64,000 nt of DNA from Prevotella sp. Its GTDB lineage: Bacteria > Bacteroidota > Bacteroidia > Bacteroidales > Bacteroidaceae. Where the stretch lies: contig JAFTGH010000029.1 in assembly GCA_017458005.1 (NCBI GenBank), positions 31,210 through 95,209 of the forward strand, given 5' to 3'. The notes below the pieces were generated by a model, which made no database searches, was not told the origin of the DNA, and was given only the letters and a program-made list of their open reading frames with translations. This document shows, piece after piece, positions 41,232-50,123 of this stretch (positions are counted from its first letter, which is position 1; every line of letters begins with the position of its first letter). A program made the position numbers and the translations under genes.

Positions 41232-43004
41232 CTACTCCACCCACTCAAAGTGCTGGTAGTCCTTGCGGGTAGTCCAGTCACCGCCCCACTCGAAGCCTGC
41301 CTCGGTGAAGAGGCGGTAGCAGAGGTCGTCGTGGTCGATCTTGTAGGGGAAGTCCCACGTGCGGTCGCAGTAAGGCTCGCCGGTGGCGGGCTGGATGAGG
41401 AGCGAGCCGTCGTCGAGTGTCTTGATGTAGGGGTTGTAGAGCGTATTGATGTCGATGGCAAGTCCACGGGCATGCTTGGAGAGATTGTTAGTGGCGGCGA
41501 TGTTGCGGTAGCAGAAGCACGACGAGTTGTTGTCTTCCATCTGCCTTTCATCGTCAGCGTCATAGACATCGGGCAGCAGCATGCGCTGGATGGGGTACTT
41601 GGCATCGAAGAGTTGGCGCAGGATGGTGACCACACGGTCGGCAATCATAGCGTTGCACACCATCTCGCCGACGTGCATCTGGTTATCGTAGTCCCAGTGC
41701 AGGACACGGATGTGGCGCAGGTCATCGCGCCCGATGTAGGGGTTCTCCTTGTACGTCTTGCCCTGCATGCGTGCCCAAACGCCATCGGGGATGGGTCCGG
41801 CGCTGAAGCATTTGTCTATTCCGCCAAAGGCATCTACCGCCTCTTGGCTGACGGTGCGCCCTGCCTGCCACTCGGTGAGGGGTCTCACATCGACGGGGAA
41901 GGTGAAGTCGGTCTTCACCACGCCGTCGCCGTAGATGGTCTTGAAGTCGTCACGCATAGAGATGACGTGATAGCCCGCCGTGCGCCACTGCTCGCCCAGG
42001 GTGAGCGCCTTCTCACGGTTGGCGTGGTCGCGCTGGTCATCGTCGGCTATCAGCATGAAGGCGGCTGACTTGTATTTCTGGTTGCCCAATGCGTAGTTAT
42101 GCATGGCGGCATCGCCACCACTGTTGCCAAACGAGAGGACAGGCACCTTGCCGATCTCCTGCGAGATCTGCAGCACCTTGTTCGTCTTCAGATTCTTGAT
42201 GATGAGTTCGTCGGTGCGCACGAGGTCCTCCTCCTTGCCCATCGTGTAGTTCACGCCCTCCACGTCGCCCTGACTGGTGGAGTGCAGTTTCACGTCCATA
42301 CCGATGACACGGTTCGACGGGATGCCGATGCGCTCCGTCAGCGCACGGCAGATGAAGCGGTCGGAGCCTGAGACGACATAGTACGTAAAGCCGTTGTCCT
42401 TCAGATAGTCAAAGACCTCCAGCATGGGTTTGTAGAAACTCTCACCGTAGGTCATCCCCGTGAAACCGTTGGCGGTGTGCTGGGCGTATGCCTTCACATA
42501 GGCATCGAACTCCGCCAGTGTCATACCTGCGTATGCCTTGGCGGCGGCGTAGGCATGCTTCATGTCGAAGTGGTCGGGCAGTTTCTTGCCGTTGCGCACG
42601 AAGTCGCGAATCTCCTGTGCCGCCTCCATCACGTCCTTCGGTGCCTCGTAGGTGGCATCGTCCAGGGCGCGGTACTCCAGCAGGTTATACTCGAAGTACG
42701 TCGGGTAGAGTTCACCGACGAACGTGCCGTCCATATCGAACGTGGCGATGCGGTCCTCCGTCGGGATGTAGTTCGCCGATGCGGGGTTGGTCACATCCTT
42801 CACGTAGTCCTGCAGAGCGGTCAGTGCCTCACACTGGTTCCACAGCGTGAAGTACTCCTTCTGCGGGGGTACGATGGTTTTGTTGTCGTCATCCTTGCTG
42901 CACGAGGTCAGCACCGTTGCGCCGCTGATTGTCAGGATGGCGGCGAACATCCATAATCTTATCTGTTGCATAATCTGTATTTGTTCTTCATCTTTATCTT
43001 TCAT
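41232..43004 (-). CDS. Lipoprotein fusing a HAD phosphatase and a peptidase M15 domain
   Basis: About 590 residues. The start ATG at 43002-43004 follows the neighbour's stop by 5 nt; a start at 42971 would give a cleaner lipoprotein signal (MQQIRLWMFAAILTISGATV then LTSC). Residues about 60-380 are HAD type: motif I ATFDMDGTFVGELYP, motif II YVVSGSDRF, and LSFGNSGGDAAMHNY as motif IV. Residues about 420-590 are M15 (VanX/VanY-like): SKHARGLAIDINTLYNPY supplies zinc His and Asp, HFEW the last His. Both domains keep their catalytic residues. The periplasmic substrates may be a phosphate ester and a D-Ala or peptidoglycan peptide. G+C is clearly higher than in nearby genes. Confidence 0.85.
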   Translation of the reverse strand: MKDKDEEQIQIMQQIRLWMFAAILTISGATVLTSCSKDDDNKTIVPPQKEYFTLWNQCEALTALQDYVKDVTNPASANYIPTEDRIATFDMDGTFVGELYPTYFEYNLLEYRALDDATYEAPKDVMEAAQEIRDFVRNGKKLPDHFDMKHAYAAAKAYAGMTLAEFDAYVKAYAQHTANGFTGMTYGESFYKPMLEVFDYLKDNGFTYYVVSGSDRFICRALTERIGIPSNRVIGMDVKLHSTSQGDVEGVNYTMGKEEDLVRTDELIIKNLKTNKVLQISQEIGKVPVLSFGNSGGDAAMHNYALGNQKYKSAAFMLIADDDQRDHANREKALTLGEQWRTAGYHVISMRDDFKTIYGDGVVKTDFTFPVDVRPLTEWQAGRTVSQEAVDAFGGIDKCFSAGPIPDGVWARMQGKTYKENPYIGRDDLRHIRVLHWDYDNQMHVGEMVCNAMIADRVVTILRQLFDAKYPIQRMLLPDVYDADDERQMEDNNSSCFCYRNIAATNNLSKHARGLAIDINTLYNPYIKTLDDGSLLIQPATGEPYCDRTWDFPYKIDHDDLCYRLFTEAGFEWGGDWTTRKDYQHFEWVE

Positions 43005-43009
43005 GTCTG

Positions 43010-43573
43010 TTACTCCTTCTCCGTTTCCGTCACGAAACATGCCACGAGACCGTAGGTGATGGTGGGACGTATCCATATCTCGACGAGCAGATAGTCAGTG
43101 TACTCGTTGATGGGCTCCAGGTAGATGTCATAGTTATAGAGCGCGGCAATGATCATGTCGATGACGCAAATCGCCCACAAGTTGCGCTTGGTGTAACTCT
43201 GCCAGTTCTTGCGAGCATAGAAAAAGGTAAGCATGCAGAGCAGCAGCACCGACAGCGTGAGGCACAACAGGTGCAGGGCATAGTAGGCAAGCGGTGGGGC
43301 GAAGAGGATGTCGCGCAGCAGCACCGTCATGCCCACCGAGACGGAGCACCAGTAATTGAACTGCTGGGTGGTGATGCGGCGGGAGTTAAAAAAGTACATC
43401 CAAATCATCACCAGACAGGCGATGTAGAACAGGTTAAGCACCAGTTCAGGCCATGCCTCGCCCAGACCGAAATGGAAAATGGCGTAAAGCATCACGCCCA
43501 CCGACAGCGTGCCGCCGACAGCAGTAATCACAATGTCGAAGATCTTGGCATTTTTCTTGAATCTTGTCTGCAT
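43010..43573 (-). CDS. Multi-pass membrane protein of unknown function
   Basis: 187 residues with about six hydrophobic segments: IVITAVGGTLSVGVMLYAIF, LVLNLFYIACLVMIWMYFF, YWCSVSVGMTVLLRDILF, YALHLLCLTLSVLLLCML, LWAICVIDMIIAALYNYDIY and a last one near IRPTITYGLVACFV. No family is recognised. It begins the two-gene unit with the HAD-M15 lipoprotein (5-nt gap), shares its raised G+C, and may be functionally linked to it. Confidence 0.65.
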   Translation of the reverse strand: MQTRFKKNAKIFDIVITAVGGTLSVGVMLYAIFHFGLGEAWPELVLNLFYIACLVMIWMYFFNSRRITTQQFNYWCSVSVGMTVLLRDILFAPPLAYYALHLLCLTLSVLLLCMLTFFYARKNWQSYTKRNLWAICVIDMIIAALYNYDIYLEPINEYTDYLLVEIWIRPTITYGLVACFVTETEKE

Positions 43574-43593
43574 AAGTTATATCTTACATTATA

Positions 43594-44727
43594 TTATAGT
43601 CGTATGCCCAAAGAGCAGTTGATGAACCAGTCGTTCAGATAGCCGTGGCTACTGTTGTGGTGATAGCGCATGTTGTTGAACTGCCCGTAGGCGCCGATGA
43701 AATAGCGATCGAAATTATAGGTCACAGACAGACGGGCATCGAAGTTAATAGTCATGCCGCTGTTGAATGTCTGGTCGCCCATGGGGATGATGCGCACGTT
43801 GCCGTAGAACCAGTCGTCCCACTCTTCGTCGCTCGACTCGGAGTTCCAGAAGGTGGGGTCTTCCATCAACTGCTCCACGTTGGTGGCGTATCCGTATGCC
43901 TTAATTTTGTTGACTAAGGTGAGCATGGGCATTGCCGTCACGTTGACCAGCAGACCGTGCGTCGGCACCCAGTTGTAGGCATAGCCCACGCCCACACTGC
44001 CCTGCCATAACTTCACCTTGCCAAGTCCTTGCATGGCGTATATCAGGTCACCGTTGGAATTTGAGGCATAGTCAATAGAGCCATGGTAATACATGGCTCC
44101 TGCTATCAGCGAACCCGCTGACCGCTTCTGTATCTTCGATTGGGAGTAGGCGGCGGCATAGGAGAAACGCTTACTGTTGAACAGATAAAAAGCATTGGCT
44201 ATGACGGTGCGCACTTTGATGGGGTCGATGAGGTTCACTTTGCCCCAGTCTTCCTTTTCTCCCTCAGGTATGAGATCGCTATTCAGGTCGAAGTTAGGTG
44301 AACTGTTCTCAAACGAGTGAATGCGCAGGTTGGCACTATAGGATCTGCCAGTAACACCTAAGGTGAAGTAATGACCCTTGTCGCCACCGACATTGACCGT
44401 ATAGCCCAGTCCGCAACCTCGATAGCCAGCCCATAGTCCCACATAGCGTGAGGGTTCCGTTTTCAAGTGTGGTTTAGCACTATAGTCCACACCTGCCATC
44501 GTGCCTGATGTTTTCATACTCACGATACTCTGATTCACATTGCCCCTCACAATGATTCGCCAGGGTTTCTCGGGTGCGTCGATATAGCGTCGGTCAACAC
44601 CTCTGACCGACATGGAGTCAATCTTAGTCTTCGCCTTCTTGATAAGAGATAGCAAGTTTCCTTGTGCCTTCGTCTGTCCACAGGCACTAAGGCATAAACC
44701 AAGTAATATGAATTTTATTGCCTTCAT
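43594..44727 (-). CDS. DUF4421-like outer-membrane barrel protein
   Basis: 377 residues. Signal sequence MKAIKFILLGLCLSACGQTK contains a possible lipobox (LSAC). The rest resembles DUF4421: PWRIIVRGNVNQSIVSMK, VGLWAGYRGCGLGYTVNVGG, FTLGVTGRSYSANLRIHSF, then alternating beta strands with aromatic ends and a terminal GIRL. Outer-membrane placement is likely and function unknown. A -7 element TATCTTTG on the minus strand (44747-44754) lies about 20 nt upstream. It is separated by 20 nt from the membrane protein downstream, so a shared transcript is possible. Confidence 0.65.
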   Translation of the reverse strand: MKAIKFILLGLCLSACGQTKAQGNLLSLIKKAKTKIDSMSVRGVDRRYIDAPEKPWRIIVRGNVNQSIVSMKTSGTMAGVDYSAKPHLKTEPSRYVGLWAGYRGCGLGYTVNVGGDKGHYFTLGVTGRSYSANLRIHSFENSSPNFDLNSDLIPEGEKEDWGKVNLIDPIKVRTVIANAFYLFNSKRFSYAAAYSQSKIQKRSAGSLIAGAMYYHGSIDYASNSNGDLIYAMQGLGKVKLWQGSVGVGYAYNWVPTHGLLVNVTAMPMLTLVNKIKAYGYATNVEQLMEDPTFWNSESSDEEWDDWFYGNVRIIPMGDQTFNSGMTINFDARLSVTYNFDRYFIGAYGQFNNMRYHHNSSHGYLNDWFINCSLGIRL

Positions 44728-44802
44728 CTGATTACATTATAATTTGCAAAGATAATAAATTATCTTCAAAAAACCTCATTTAAAATGCCCACAACTAAAG
44801 AT

Positions 44803-44868
44803 TTTGTAAATTCTGAGACTTTTTTTGTAAATTCTGAAAGTCAGAATGAAAATTTAGCAGTATCTTTG
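44803..44868 (+). promoter_or_regulatory. Promoter with operator-like repeats upstream of the T9SS plug gene
   Basis: Direct repeats tttgtaaattctga at 44803-44816 and 44824-44837 are spaced 21 bp (two helical turns). The second is also one half of a perfect dyad TTCTGA-aag-TCAGAA (44832-44846). TATCTTTG at 44861-44868 is the -7 element. Confidence 0.5.
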
Positions 44869-44887
44869 CAACCAGTTTAGAGTTAAT

Positions 44888-46102
44888 ATGAGAAGAAAAA
44901 TTCTGTTTGGGTTGTTGCTCCTCGCCACCACGATGCAGGCTGGCAACAAGATATACTCTCCGATGGTCAAGACACTGACGACCATCGTCAATGACGACTG
45001 GCAGAATCGTCCCGTCATGGAACTGGGGACTGACGACGTGCTGACCATCGGCTTTGACGAACTGTCACACGACGCCCATCGGTATATCTGCCATCTGACC
45101 CGTTGTGAGGCAGACTGGACGGAGTCAACGGATGTCTTTGAGAGCGACTGGCTTCAGGGATTCAACGACTATCCGTTGGATGACTATCGCAACTCTTTGA
45201 ATACAACCATCAACTATACTCATTATGAGTTGAAGATTCCTAACGAGCAATGCAGTATCCGCATGAGCGGCAACTATCGGTTAAGCATCTACGACGAGGA
45301 CAACGGCAACGAGAAAGTCCTTGACGCGGAGTTCTATGTCGTGGAGCCACTGATGAATATCGGACTCAGCATGACAACCAATACGGATATTGACCTCAAC
45401 AGGGGGCATCAGCAAATAGCGATGACACTGGAGTATAAGAACGTGAGAGTGGTACGCCCGGAGGAGGAGATATATACCGTGGTCATGCAAAACTGGAATG
45501 AGCAGACGGCACGTGTCAACTTGTCACCTCAATACACCTATCAACTGGGACTGAGATGGGAACACCAGCGAGACCTCATCTTCGAGGCGGGCAATGAGTA
45601 TCACAAATTCGAGGTCCTTGACGTGAGTCACCCTACCATGGGAATCGACCGCATCACCTGGGACGGGGAGCATTATCAGGCATATCCTTTCACGACGACT
45701 GTCAGACGGAACTATCTGACCAACGAGTCGGCAAATGGCGCCTTCCTTATTCGGAACAGTGACCGCACAGAGATTGACTACACCTGTGACTATGTATGGG
45801 TCAACTACACGCTGGAGGCATCCTACTGTGGAGAGATCTATCTCCAAGGACAATGGACGAACAATGCCGAGCGAACCGCCTATCAGATGCAATATGACGC
45901 AACGGCGCAATGCTATCGGGCACAGGTAATGCAAAAACAAGGCTATTACTCCTACCTTTACGTGGACAAAGACGGTAGGACAGCACCGACAGAGGGGAAT
46001 TTCTACCAGACCCGCAACAGATATCAGGCATTGGTATACTACAAGAGTCTGGGTGAGCGCACTTGGCGTTTGGTCGGCTATCGAGGGTTAGACGCACGAT
46101 AG
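44888..46102 (+). CDS. Type IX secretion system plug protein (DUF5103)
   Basis: 404 residues with signal peptide MRRKILFGLLLLATTMQAG. It matches the DUF5103 family, renamed T9SS plug protein: IYSPMVKTLTTIVNDDWQNR, LSHDAHRYICHLTRCEADW, LQGFNDYPLDDYRNSLNTTI, YTHYELKIPN and HTPR/SGNYRLSIYDEDN. In T9SS the plug closes the SprA/Sov translocon when idle. The gene has its own promoter with operator-like repeats and is convergent with the AraC-type sensor, overlapping by 25 nt. Consistent T9SS users in the window are the sorting-domain protein at 28189 and the BspA-like remnant. Confidence 0.85.
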   Translation: MRRKILFGLLLLATTMQAGNKIYSPMVKTLTTIVNDDWQNRPVMELGTDDVLTIGFDELSHDAHRYICHLTRCEADWTESTDVFESDWLQGFNDYPLDDYRNSLNTTINYTHYELKIPNEQCSIRMSGNYRLSIYDEDNGNEKVLDAEFYVVEPLMNIGLSMTTNTDIDLNRGHQQIAMTLEYKNVRVVRPEEEIYTVVMQNWNEQTARVNLSPQYTYQLGLRWEHQRDLIFEAGNEYHKFEVLDVSHPTMGIDRITWDGEHYQAYPFTTTVRRNYLTNESANGAFLIRNSDRTEIDYTCDYVWVNYTLEASYCGEIYLQGQWTNNAERTAYQMQYDATAQCYRAQVMQKQGYYSYLYVDKDGRTAPTEGNFYQTRNRYQALVYYKSLGERTWRLVGYRGLDAR

Positions 46103-48528
46103 TCGTCTGGCGTCTGACGGTACTGGTGATAGAAACTGGCTATCAGATAGTTAGGAGAGGTGAACTTCAGTTCCTCGGCAATCTCATCAACACTCTTCTC
46201 ACTATGTCGCAACATCTCCGCCACCTGTTGCAGTCTGAGTTTCAAGACCACTACACGTGGAGTCTTATAGAGGTTGGACGACATCACGTCATAGAATCTA
46301 TCAATATCTATCTGGGCGACCTTTGCCAACTGAGCCATCGAAAGTCGTCCTGGATGCTCCAGCACGTAAGGCACTATCTTCGTCATTGCCTCGATGAAGG
46401 TCATCTCATTCTCATCCTCCTGATGTCCCTCGGCATCCATCGCATAAGGCGACAACACGTCGTCCTCCATCTTCTCACACATAGTGGCGAAGACCTTGAC
46501 ACGCTTGAGGACTCCACCTTCTATATTATTGCGACTTAACGTCATACGGGTATTCTTGTTATAGAACACGAAATTAGCGATCATCAGCCCTAAGAGCAAG
46601 ATTCCCAAGGTCAGATAGACAATCGTCATACGCCACCATGGCTCATTGACTGACAACCGCCACACATAAGGTTCCACAGGCCATGAGTCATCATACATGG
46701 AAGCCTGTATCTCTATGTCATAGTTTCCTGGCTGGATGCCAATGATTGGCAGATGGAGCAAGCCCTTGCTGTCTACTCGCCCACTCTCATCACTGGCTGC
46801 GTAAACCTGCCAGTCATCCATGTATCCTTTAATCCTTACTCGGTAATAGGTCTGAGAAGGACGGAAATAGTTCAAGCCAGAGAACAACAGCGTGATAGTG
46901 TTCTGATCGTAGTCGACAGCCATCTCCTTGATTCGAGTAGGAGCACGCTCGATAATCACCTTCCCGTCTAACTCCTTTCCCGGTTGAATTGTCTGTCCAT
47001 TAACCGTCAGCCTGATGAGTTTCGGATAGAGTTTGATATCCATTCTCTTGGTGGTATGGAAATCAGCAGGATCAAACTCCACGATGTAATCCAGGTGCTG
47101 CATGATGATCGTACCGTCAGCCAGTTTCATGGCAAGTCCATTACTGAAAGAGCCCCCTGGTACATTATCCTCTTCTCCATAACTGACGATATTCTGCAGT
47201 TCTCCGTTCTCAAAGAGCAAGACAGAGATACCATCGCTGGTACTGACCCACAGATGATGGTCATTATCCTCAATGATAGAATGGATCACATCATTGTTCA
47301 ATCCATCCTTGATGGTATAGACGATAGGTTTCTCCTGCTTGTCTGACTTATACAGTTTCAAACCAGTATAGGAGCCTTCCCACTTCCATCCCCTACTGTC
47401 ACGATAACCGCAGTTAGTCCGTCGAGGCAATTTCTCCTGTGATTTCAGAGACTCCTGATATAACATGCCACCATACTCCATTGCCTTTGCGTCGCTCCAG
47501 GGGTATGACTTGAATGGCGAGGCATAGGGTTTTGAGTAAAGCAATCCACGCTTCTCAGTACCTACCCACATACCACCCTGCAGGTCGAAGGCAATATCAT
47601 TGATGTCCGTCTCTATGGTCTGGGTACTGCTGATCCTCAGTGACTCAAAATGCTCCTTCTCTCCCGTCTTCAGGTCATAAGTCCAATAGCCATGCTCGGA
47701 GGCGATATAAAGAAGTCCCTCGTGGGTCTCCATATTATTCAGATGATAGGGCATTTCCATGACCGTCCGACTCTCTCCCGTCTTTGCGTCAATGTGCAGG
47801 AGGATAGCCTCTCTCTCCCCATTACGGATCTGGTAAAAGCCATGATTGTCATAAAACAATACTGACGTACTGTTATACTTTGGAACCTGTGTCGGACTCA
47901 GCATGTTCCGGGCGTATCTCAACTTTCCCGTGGCATGGTCAAAAGACTCCACACTACCATCATCATAGAACAGTAATGTCAGCGTTTGCTCATAGGCGCC
48001 TACATCTATGAGGCTCCTGTCTTTCTTGACTGGATAGGACTTCTTGGTCGTACAATTATACAACTTATTGCCCTCCAAGACCAACAAGCAGCCGTCCTCG
48101 TCAACAAACAAATCATCCGCCTTGCCGTTGAACCCCATCTCTGCCAAGACACCCTGTACGTCACGATGGAATTGCTCTGTCAACAAGTTGACACAGGTGA
48201 CCTGATACTTATCCTTCACCCAGAGATGATGCGCTTTGTCGAAATAAAGATGGTAATGTCCCAGATACTTGGGCAACTCATAGATATTCTCGGTATGGGG
48301 GTCAATATGATCGAAAGAAGAGCCGTTATAGAAATTAATATGACCTATAGAACTAATCACCATGCGCCCCGTCTTGGTACATATAACGACCTGTGCGCCA
48401 TTGTCCGCCAAACCATCTGAGGCGTCAAATGGCTTAAACCAACGGACGTTCCCTGCCATACATACGACAGAGGTAGTTGCCATCAGAACAGACAACATCC
48501 AACCGCACAATAATTGCCATTTAGTCAT
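46078..48528 (-). CDS. One-piece sensor: beta-propeller, Y_Y_Y, TM and AraC-type HTH
   Basis: 816 residues from the ATG at 48526-48528; the frame runs on through the tRNA and so is not coding upstream. Signal or anchor MTKWQLLCGWMLSVLMATTS, then a two-component-regulator-type propeller (FDASDGLADNGAQVVICTKT, DLQGGMWVGTEKRGLLYS, DNDHHLWVSTSDGISVL) and a Y_Y_Y domain (FRPSQTYYRVRIKGYMDDW). One TM (WWRMTIVYLTLGILLLGLMI) leads to a cytoplasmic AraC HTH (VDEIAEELKFTSPNYLIASF). No histidine kinase or receiver lies between, unlike hybrid two-component systems, so a periplasmic ligand would control DNA binding directly. Ligand and targets are unknown. Confidence 0.88.
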   Translation of the reverse strand: MTKWQLLCGWMLSVLMATTSVVCMAGNVRWFKPFDASDGLADNGAQVVICTKTGRMVISSIGHINFYNGSSFDHIDPHTENIYELPKYLGHYHLYFDKAHHLWVKDKYQVTCVNLLTEQFHRDVQGVLAEMGFNGKADDLFVDEDGCLLVLEGNKLYNCTTKKSYPVKKDRSLIDVGAYEQTLTLLFYDDGSVESFDHATGKLRYARNMLSPTQVPKYNSTSVLFYDNHGFYQIRNGEREAILLHIDAKTGESRTVMEMPYHLNNMETHEGLLYIASEHGYWTYDLKTGEKEHFESLRISSTQTIETDINDIAFDLQGGMWVGTEKRGLLYSKPYASPFKSYPWSDAKAMEYGGMLYQESLKSQEKLPRRTNCGYRDSRGWKWEGSYTGLKLYKSDKQEKPIVYTIKDGLNNDVIHSIIEDNDHHLWVSTSDGISVLLFENGELQNIVSYGEEDNVPGGSFSNGLAMKLADGTIIMQHLDYIVEFDPADFHTTKRMDIKLYPKLIRLTVNGQTIQPGKELDGKVIIERAPTRIKEMAVDYDQNTITLLFSGLNYFRPSQTYYRVRIKGYMDDWQVYAASDESGRVDSKGLLHLPIIGIQPGNYDIEIQASMYDDSWPVEPYVWRLSVNEPWWRMTIVYLTLGILLLGLMIANFVFYNKNTRMTLSRNNIEGGVLKRVKVFATMCEKMEDDVLSPYAMDAEGHQEDENEMTFIEAMTKIVPYVLEHPGRLSMAQLAKVAQIDIDRFYDVMSSNLYKTPRVVVLKLRLQQVAEMLRHSEKSVDEIAEELKFTSPNYLIASFYHQYRQTPDDYRASNPR

Positions 48529-48558
48529 CACATGTAAGGTTTTTAGCCTATATTTCTG

Positions 48559-48588
48559 CAAAGATACGGAAAAACTTTTGATTTCCAA
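48559..48588 (-). promoter_or_regulatory. Bacteroidetes promoter of the AraC-type sensor
   Basis: On the minus strand TTG (48586-48588), a 19-nt spacer and TATCTTTG (48559-48566); about 30 nt to the ATG. Confidence 0.7.
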
Positions 48589-48604
48589 ACATTTTGAAAG
48601 AAAA

Positions 48605-48636
48605 AAGAGTCCTCTTACCGAAATAAGAGGACTCTT
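48605..48636 (-). terminator. Terminator of tRNA-Pro
   Basis: AAGAGTCCTCTTA (48605-48617) pairs perfectly with 48624-48636 over 13 bp with a 6-nt loop; on the minus strand it is followed by a run of T. Confidence 0.9.
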
Positions 48637-48641
48637 GGAAG

Positions 48642-48714
48642 TCGAGGTGACAGGACTCGAACCTGCGACAGCCTGGTCCCAAACCAGGAACGCTACCAAC
48701 TGCGCTACACCTCG
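48642..48714 (-). tRNA. tRNA-Pro (anticodon TGG)
   Basis: 73 nt on the minus strand. The acceptor stem CGAGGTG pairs with CACCTCG, with A as discriminator. The anticodon stem CCTGG/CCAGG encloses the loop TTTGGGA, giving anticodon TGG for proline. The T-arm has GCAGG-TTCGAGT-CCTGT. CCA is not encoded. It has its own promoter and a strong terminator. Confidence 0.97.
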
Positions 48715-48731
48715 TTGCCCGAAAGCGGATG

Positions 48732-48762
48732 CAAAGGTACGAACTTTTTACGACCTGTGCAA
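48732..48762 (-). promoter_or_regulatory. Bacteroidetes promoter of tRNA-Pro
   Basis: On the minus strand TTG (48760-48762), a 20-nt spacer and TACCTTTG (48732-48739), 17 nt before the mature tRNA. Confidence 0.8.
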
Positions 48763-48774
48763 ATTTTCTGGCAA

Positions 48775-49962
48775 TTATTTAATAATTCCTTGCTCCACGA
48801 AGATTTTCTTCAAGGCGACAACCGAACGGTCAACCTGCTCTTTAGTGTGCGTAGCCATCAAAGCATAACGCACCAGCGTATCCTGAGGAGCACATGCCGG
48901 TGGGATTACTGGATTGATAAACACACCTGCCTTGAAAGCCAATGAGGTAACGAGGAATGTCTTGTCTACATCACGGACATACAACGGGATAATAGGACTT
49001 TCTGTGTCGCCGATCTCAAACCCTTCCTCACGGAAACGCTTCAGCGCATAGCGGGTCACGTTCCACAAAGCCTCAATACGCTCCGGCTCACTCTGGATGA
49101 TATGCAACGCCTCCATCGCTGCGGCAGTAGCCGCTGGCGTGTTCGACGCTGAGAAGATATAGGTACGGCAGGTATGACGCAGGAAGTTGATGGTATCCCA
49201 GTCGGAAGCGATAAAGCCACCAATAGAGGCAAGCGACTTCGAGAAAGTTCCCATAATCAGGTCTACCTCATCAGTCAGACCGAAATGGTCGCAAACGCCA
49301 CGACCTTGCTTACCGAAGACACCCAGACCATGAGCCTCATCCACCATGATAGAGCAGTTGTACTTATGCTTCAGTTCCACAATCTCAGGCAACTTAGCCA
49401 AGTCGCCCTCCATGGAGAACACGCCATCAACGACAATCAGTTTGATAGCCTCTTGAGGAAGTTTCTGAAGCACACGCTCCAAATCCTCCATGTCATTGTG
49501 CTTATAATGCAACTGCTTGGCGAAAGAAAGGCGGCGACCGTCCACAATACTGGCGTGGTCACGATCGTCGCAGATAATATAGTCGTCTTTGCCGACTACC
49601 ATAGCGAGAACACCCTGATTGACAGAGAATCCCGTGGAGAAACAAAGACAATCGTCTTTCCCTATAAACTCTGCGATTTCCTTCTCCAATTGCACATGGA
49701 GGTCAAGTGTTCCATTGAGGAAACGGCTTCCAGCACAACCAGAGCCATATTTATCCAGTGCAGCCTTCGCCGCATCAATGATACGCTGATCACCAGTTAG
49801 TCCTGTATAAGCATTAGATCCAAACATGAGCACCTTGTGTCCGCCCATTTCCACTTCCGTACCCTGCTTTCCCTCAATAGCGCGGAAATAAGGGTAAACG
49901 TCAGCCTCCATAAACTTCTGCGGCTCACGATAGTGCTTGTATTTCTCTTGTAACTGTCCCAT
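48775..49962 (-). CDS. spt: Serine palmitoyltransferase
   Basis: 395 residues from the ATG at 49960-49962 (MGQLQEKYKHYREPQKFMEA). Condenses serine with a fatty acyl-CoA to 3-ketosphinganine, the first step of sphingolipid synthesis; PLP-dependent. It is close to the Bacteroides/Porphyromonas enzymes: YFRAIEGKQGTEVEM, VLMFGSNAYTGLTGD, GSGCAGSRFLNGTLDLH, VDEAHGLGVFGKQGRG and the PLP-Lys in MGTFSKSLASIGGF. KBL or BioF-type relatives are possible but the first half fits SPT better. It is divergent from a lipid kinase gene; a -7 element TACCTTTG lies at 50005-50012. Confidence 0.87.
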   Translation of the reverse strand: MGQLQEKYKHYREPQKFMEADVYPYFRAIEGKQGTEVEMGGHKVLMFGSNAYTGLTGDQRIIDAAKAALDKYGSGCAGSRFLNGTLDLHVQLEKEIAEFIGKDDCLCFSTGFSVNQGVLAMVVGKDDYIICDDRDHASIVDGRRLSFAKQLHYKHNDMEDLERVLQKLPQEAIKLIVVDGVFSMEGDLAKLPEIVELKHKYNCSIMVDEAHGLGVFGKQGRGVCDHFGLTDEVDLIMGTFSKSLASIGGFIASDWDTINFLRHTCRTYIFSASNTPAATAAAMEALHIIQSEPERIEALWNVTRYALKRFREEGFEIGDTESPIIPLYVRDVDKTFLVTSLAFKAGVFINPVIPPACAPQDTLVRYALMATHTKEQVDRSVVALKKIFVEQGIIK

Positions 49963-50004
49963 TCCGATAAGGTATAGTTTCTTATTTTTTGTATTTTCAG
50001 CATG

Positions 50005-50012
50005 CAAAGGTA
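50005..50012 (-). promoter_or_regulatory. -7 element of the spt promoter
   Basis: TACCTTTG followed by CATG on the minus strand, about 42 nt before the start codon. No clear TTG upstream at standard spacing. Confidence 0.5.
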
Positions 50013-50106
50013 CACAAATTTTATCAATTCGTGCACATTTTATGAGATAAATTGTAAATTTATAGAATTTTATTGCTTTCTTACTGCTATTTTACTCCGA
50101 ATTTTG

Positions 50107-50114
50107 TATTTTTG
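50107..50114 (+). promoter_or_regulatory. -7 element of the lipid kinase promoter, near-leaderless
   Basis: TATTTTTG ends 9 nt before the ATG at 50124, so the predicted leader is only a few nucleotides. The -33 element is weak (CTG). Confidence 0.5.
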
Positions 50115-50123
50115 CAGTTGAAT

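Noticed and set aside
40851-41259. Short Arg/Pro-rich open frames across the dispersed repeat
   Set aside because: They translate a GC-rich repeat with inverted segments in several frames; the second copy at 60148 gives an unrelated frame structure.
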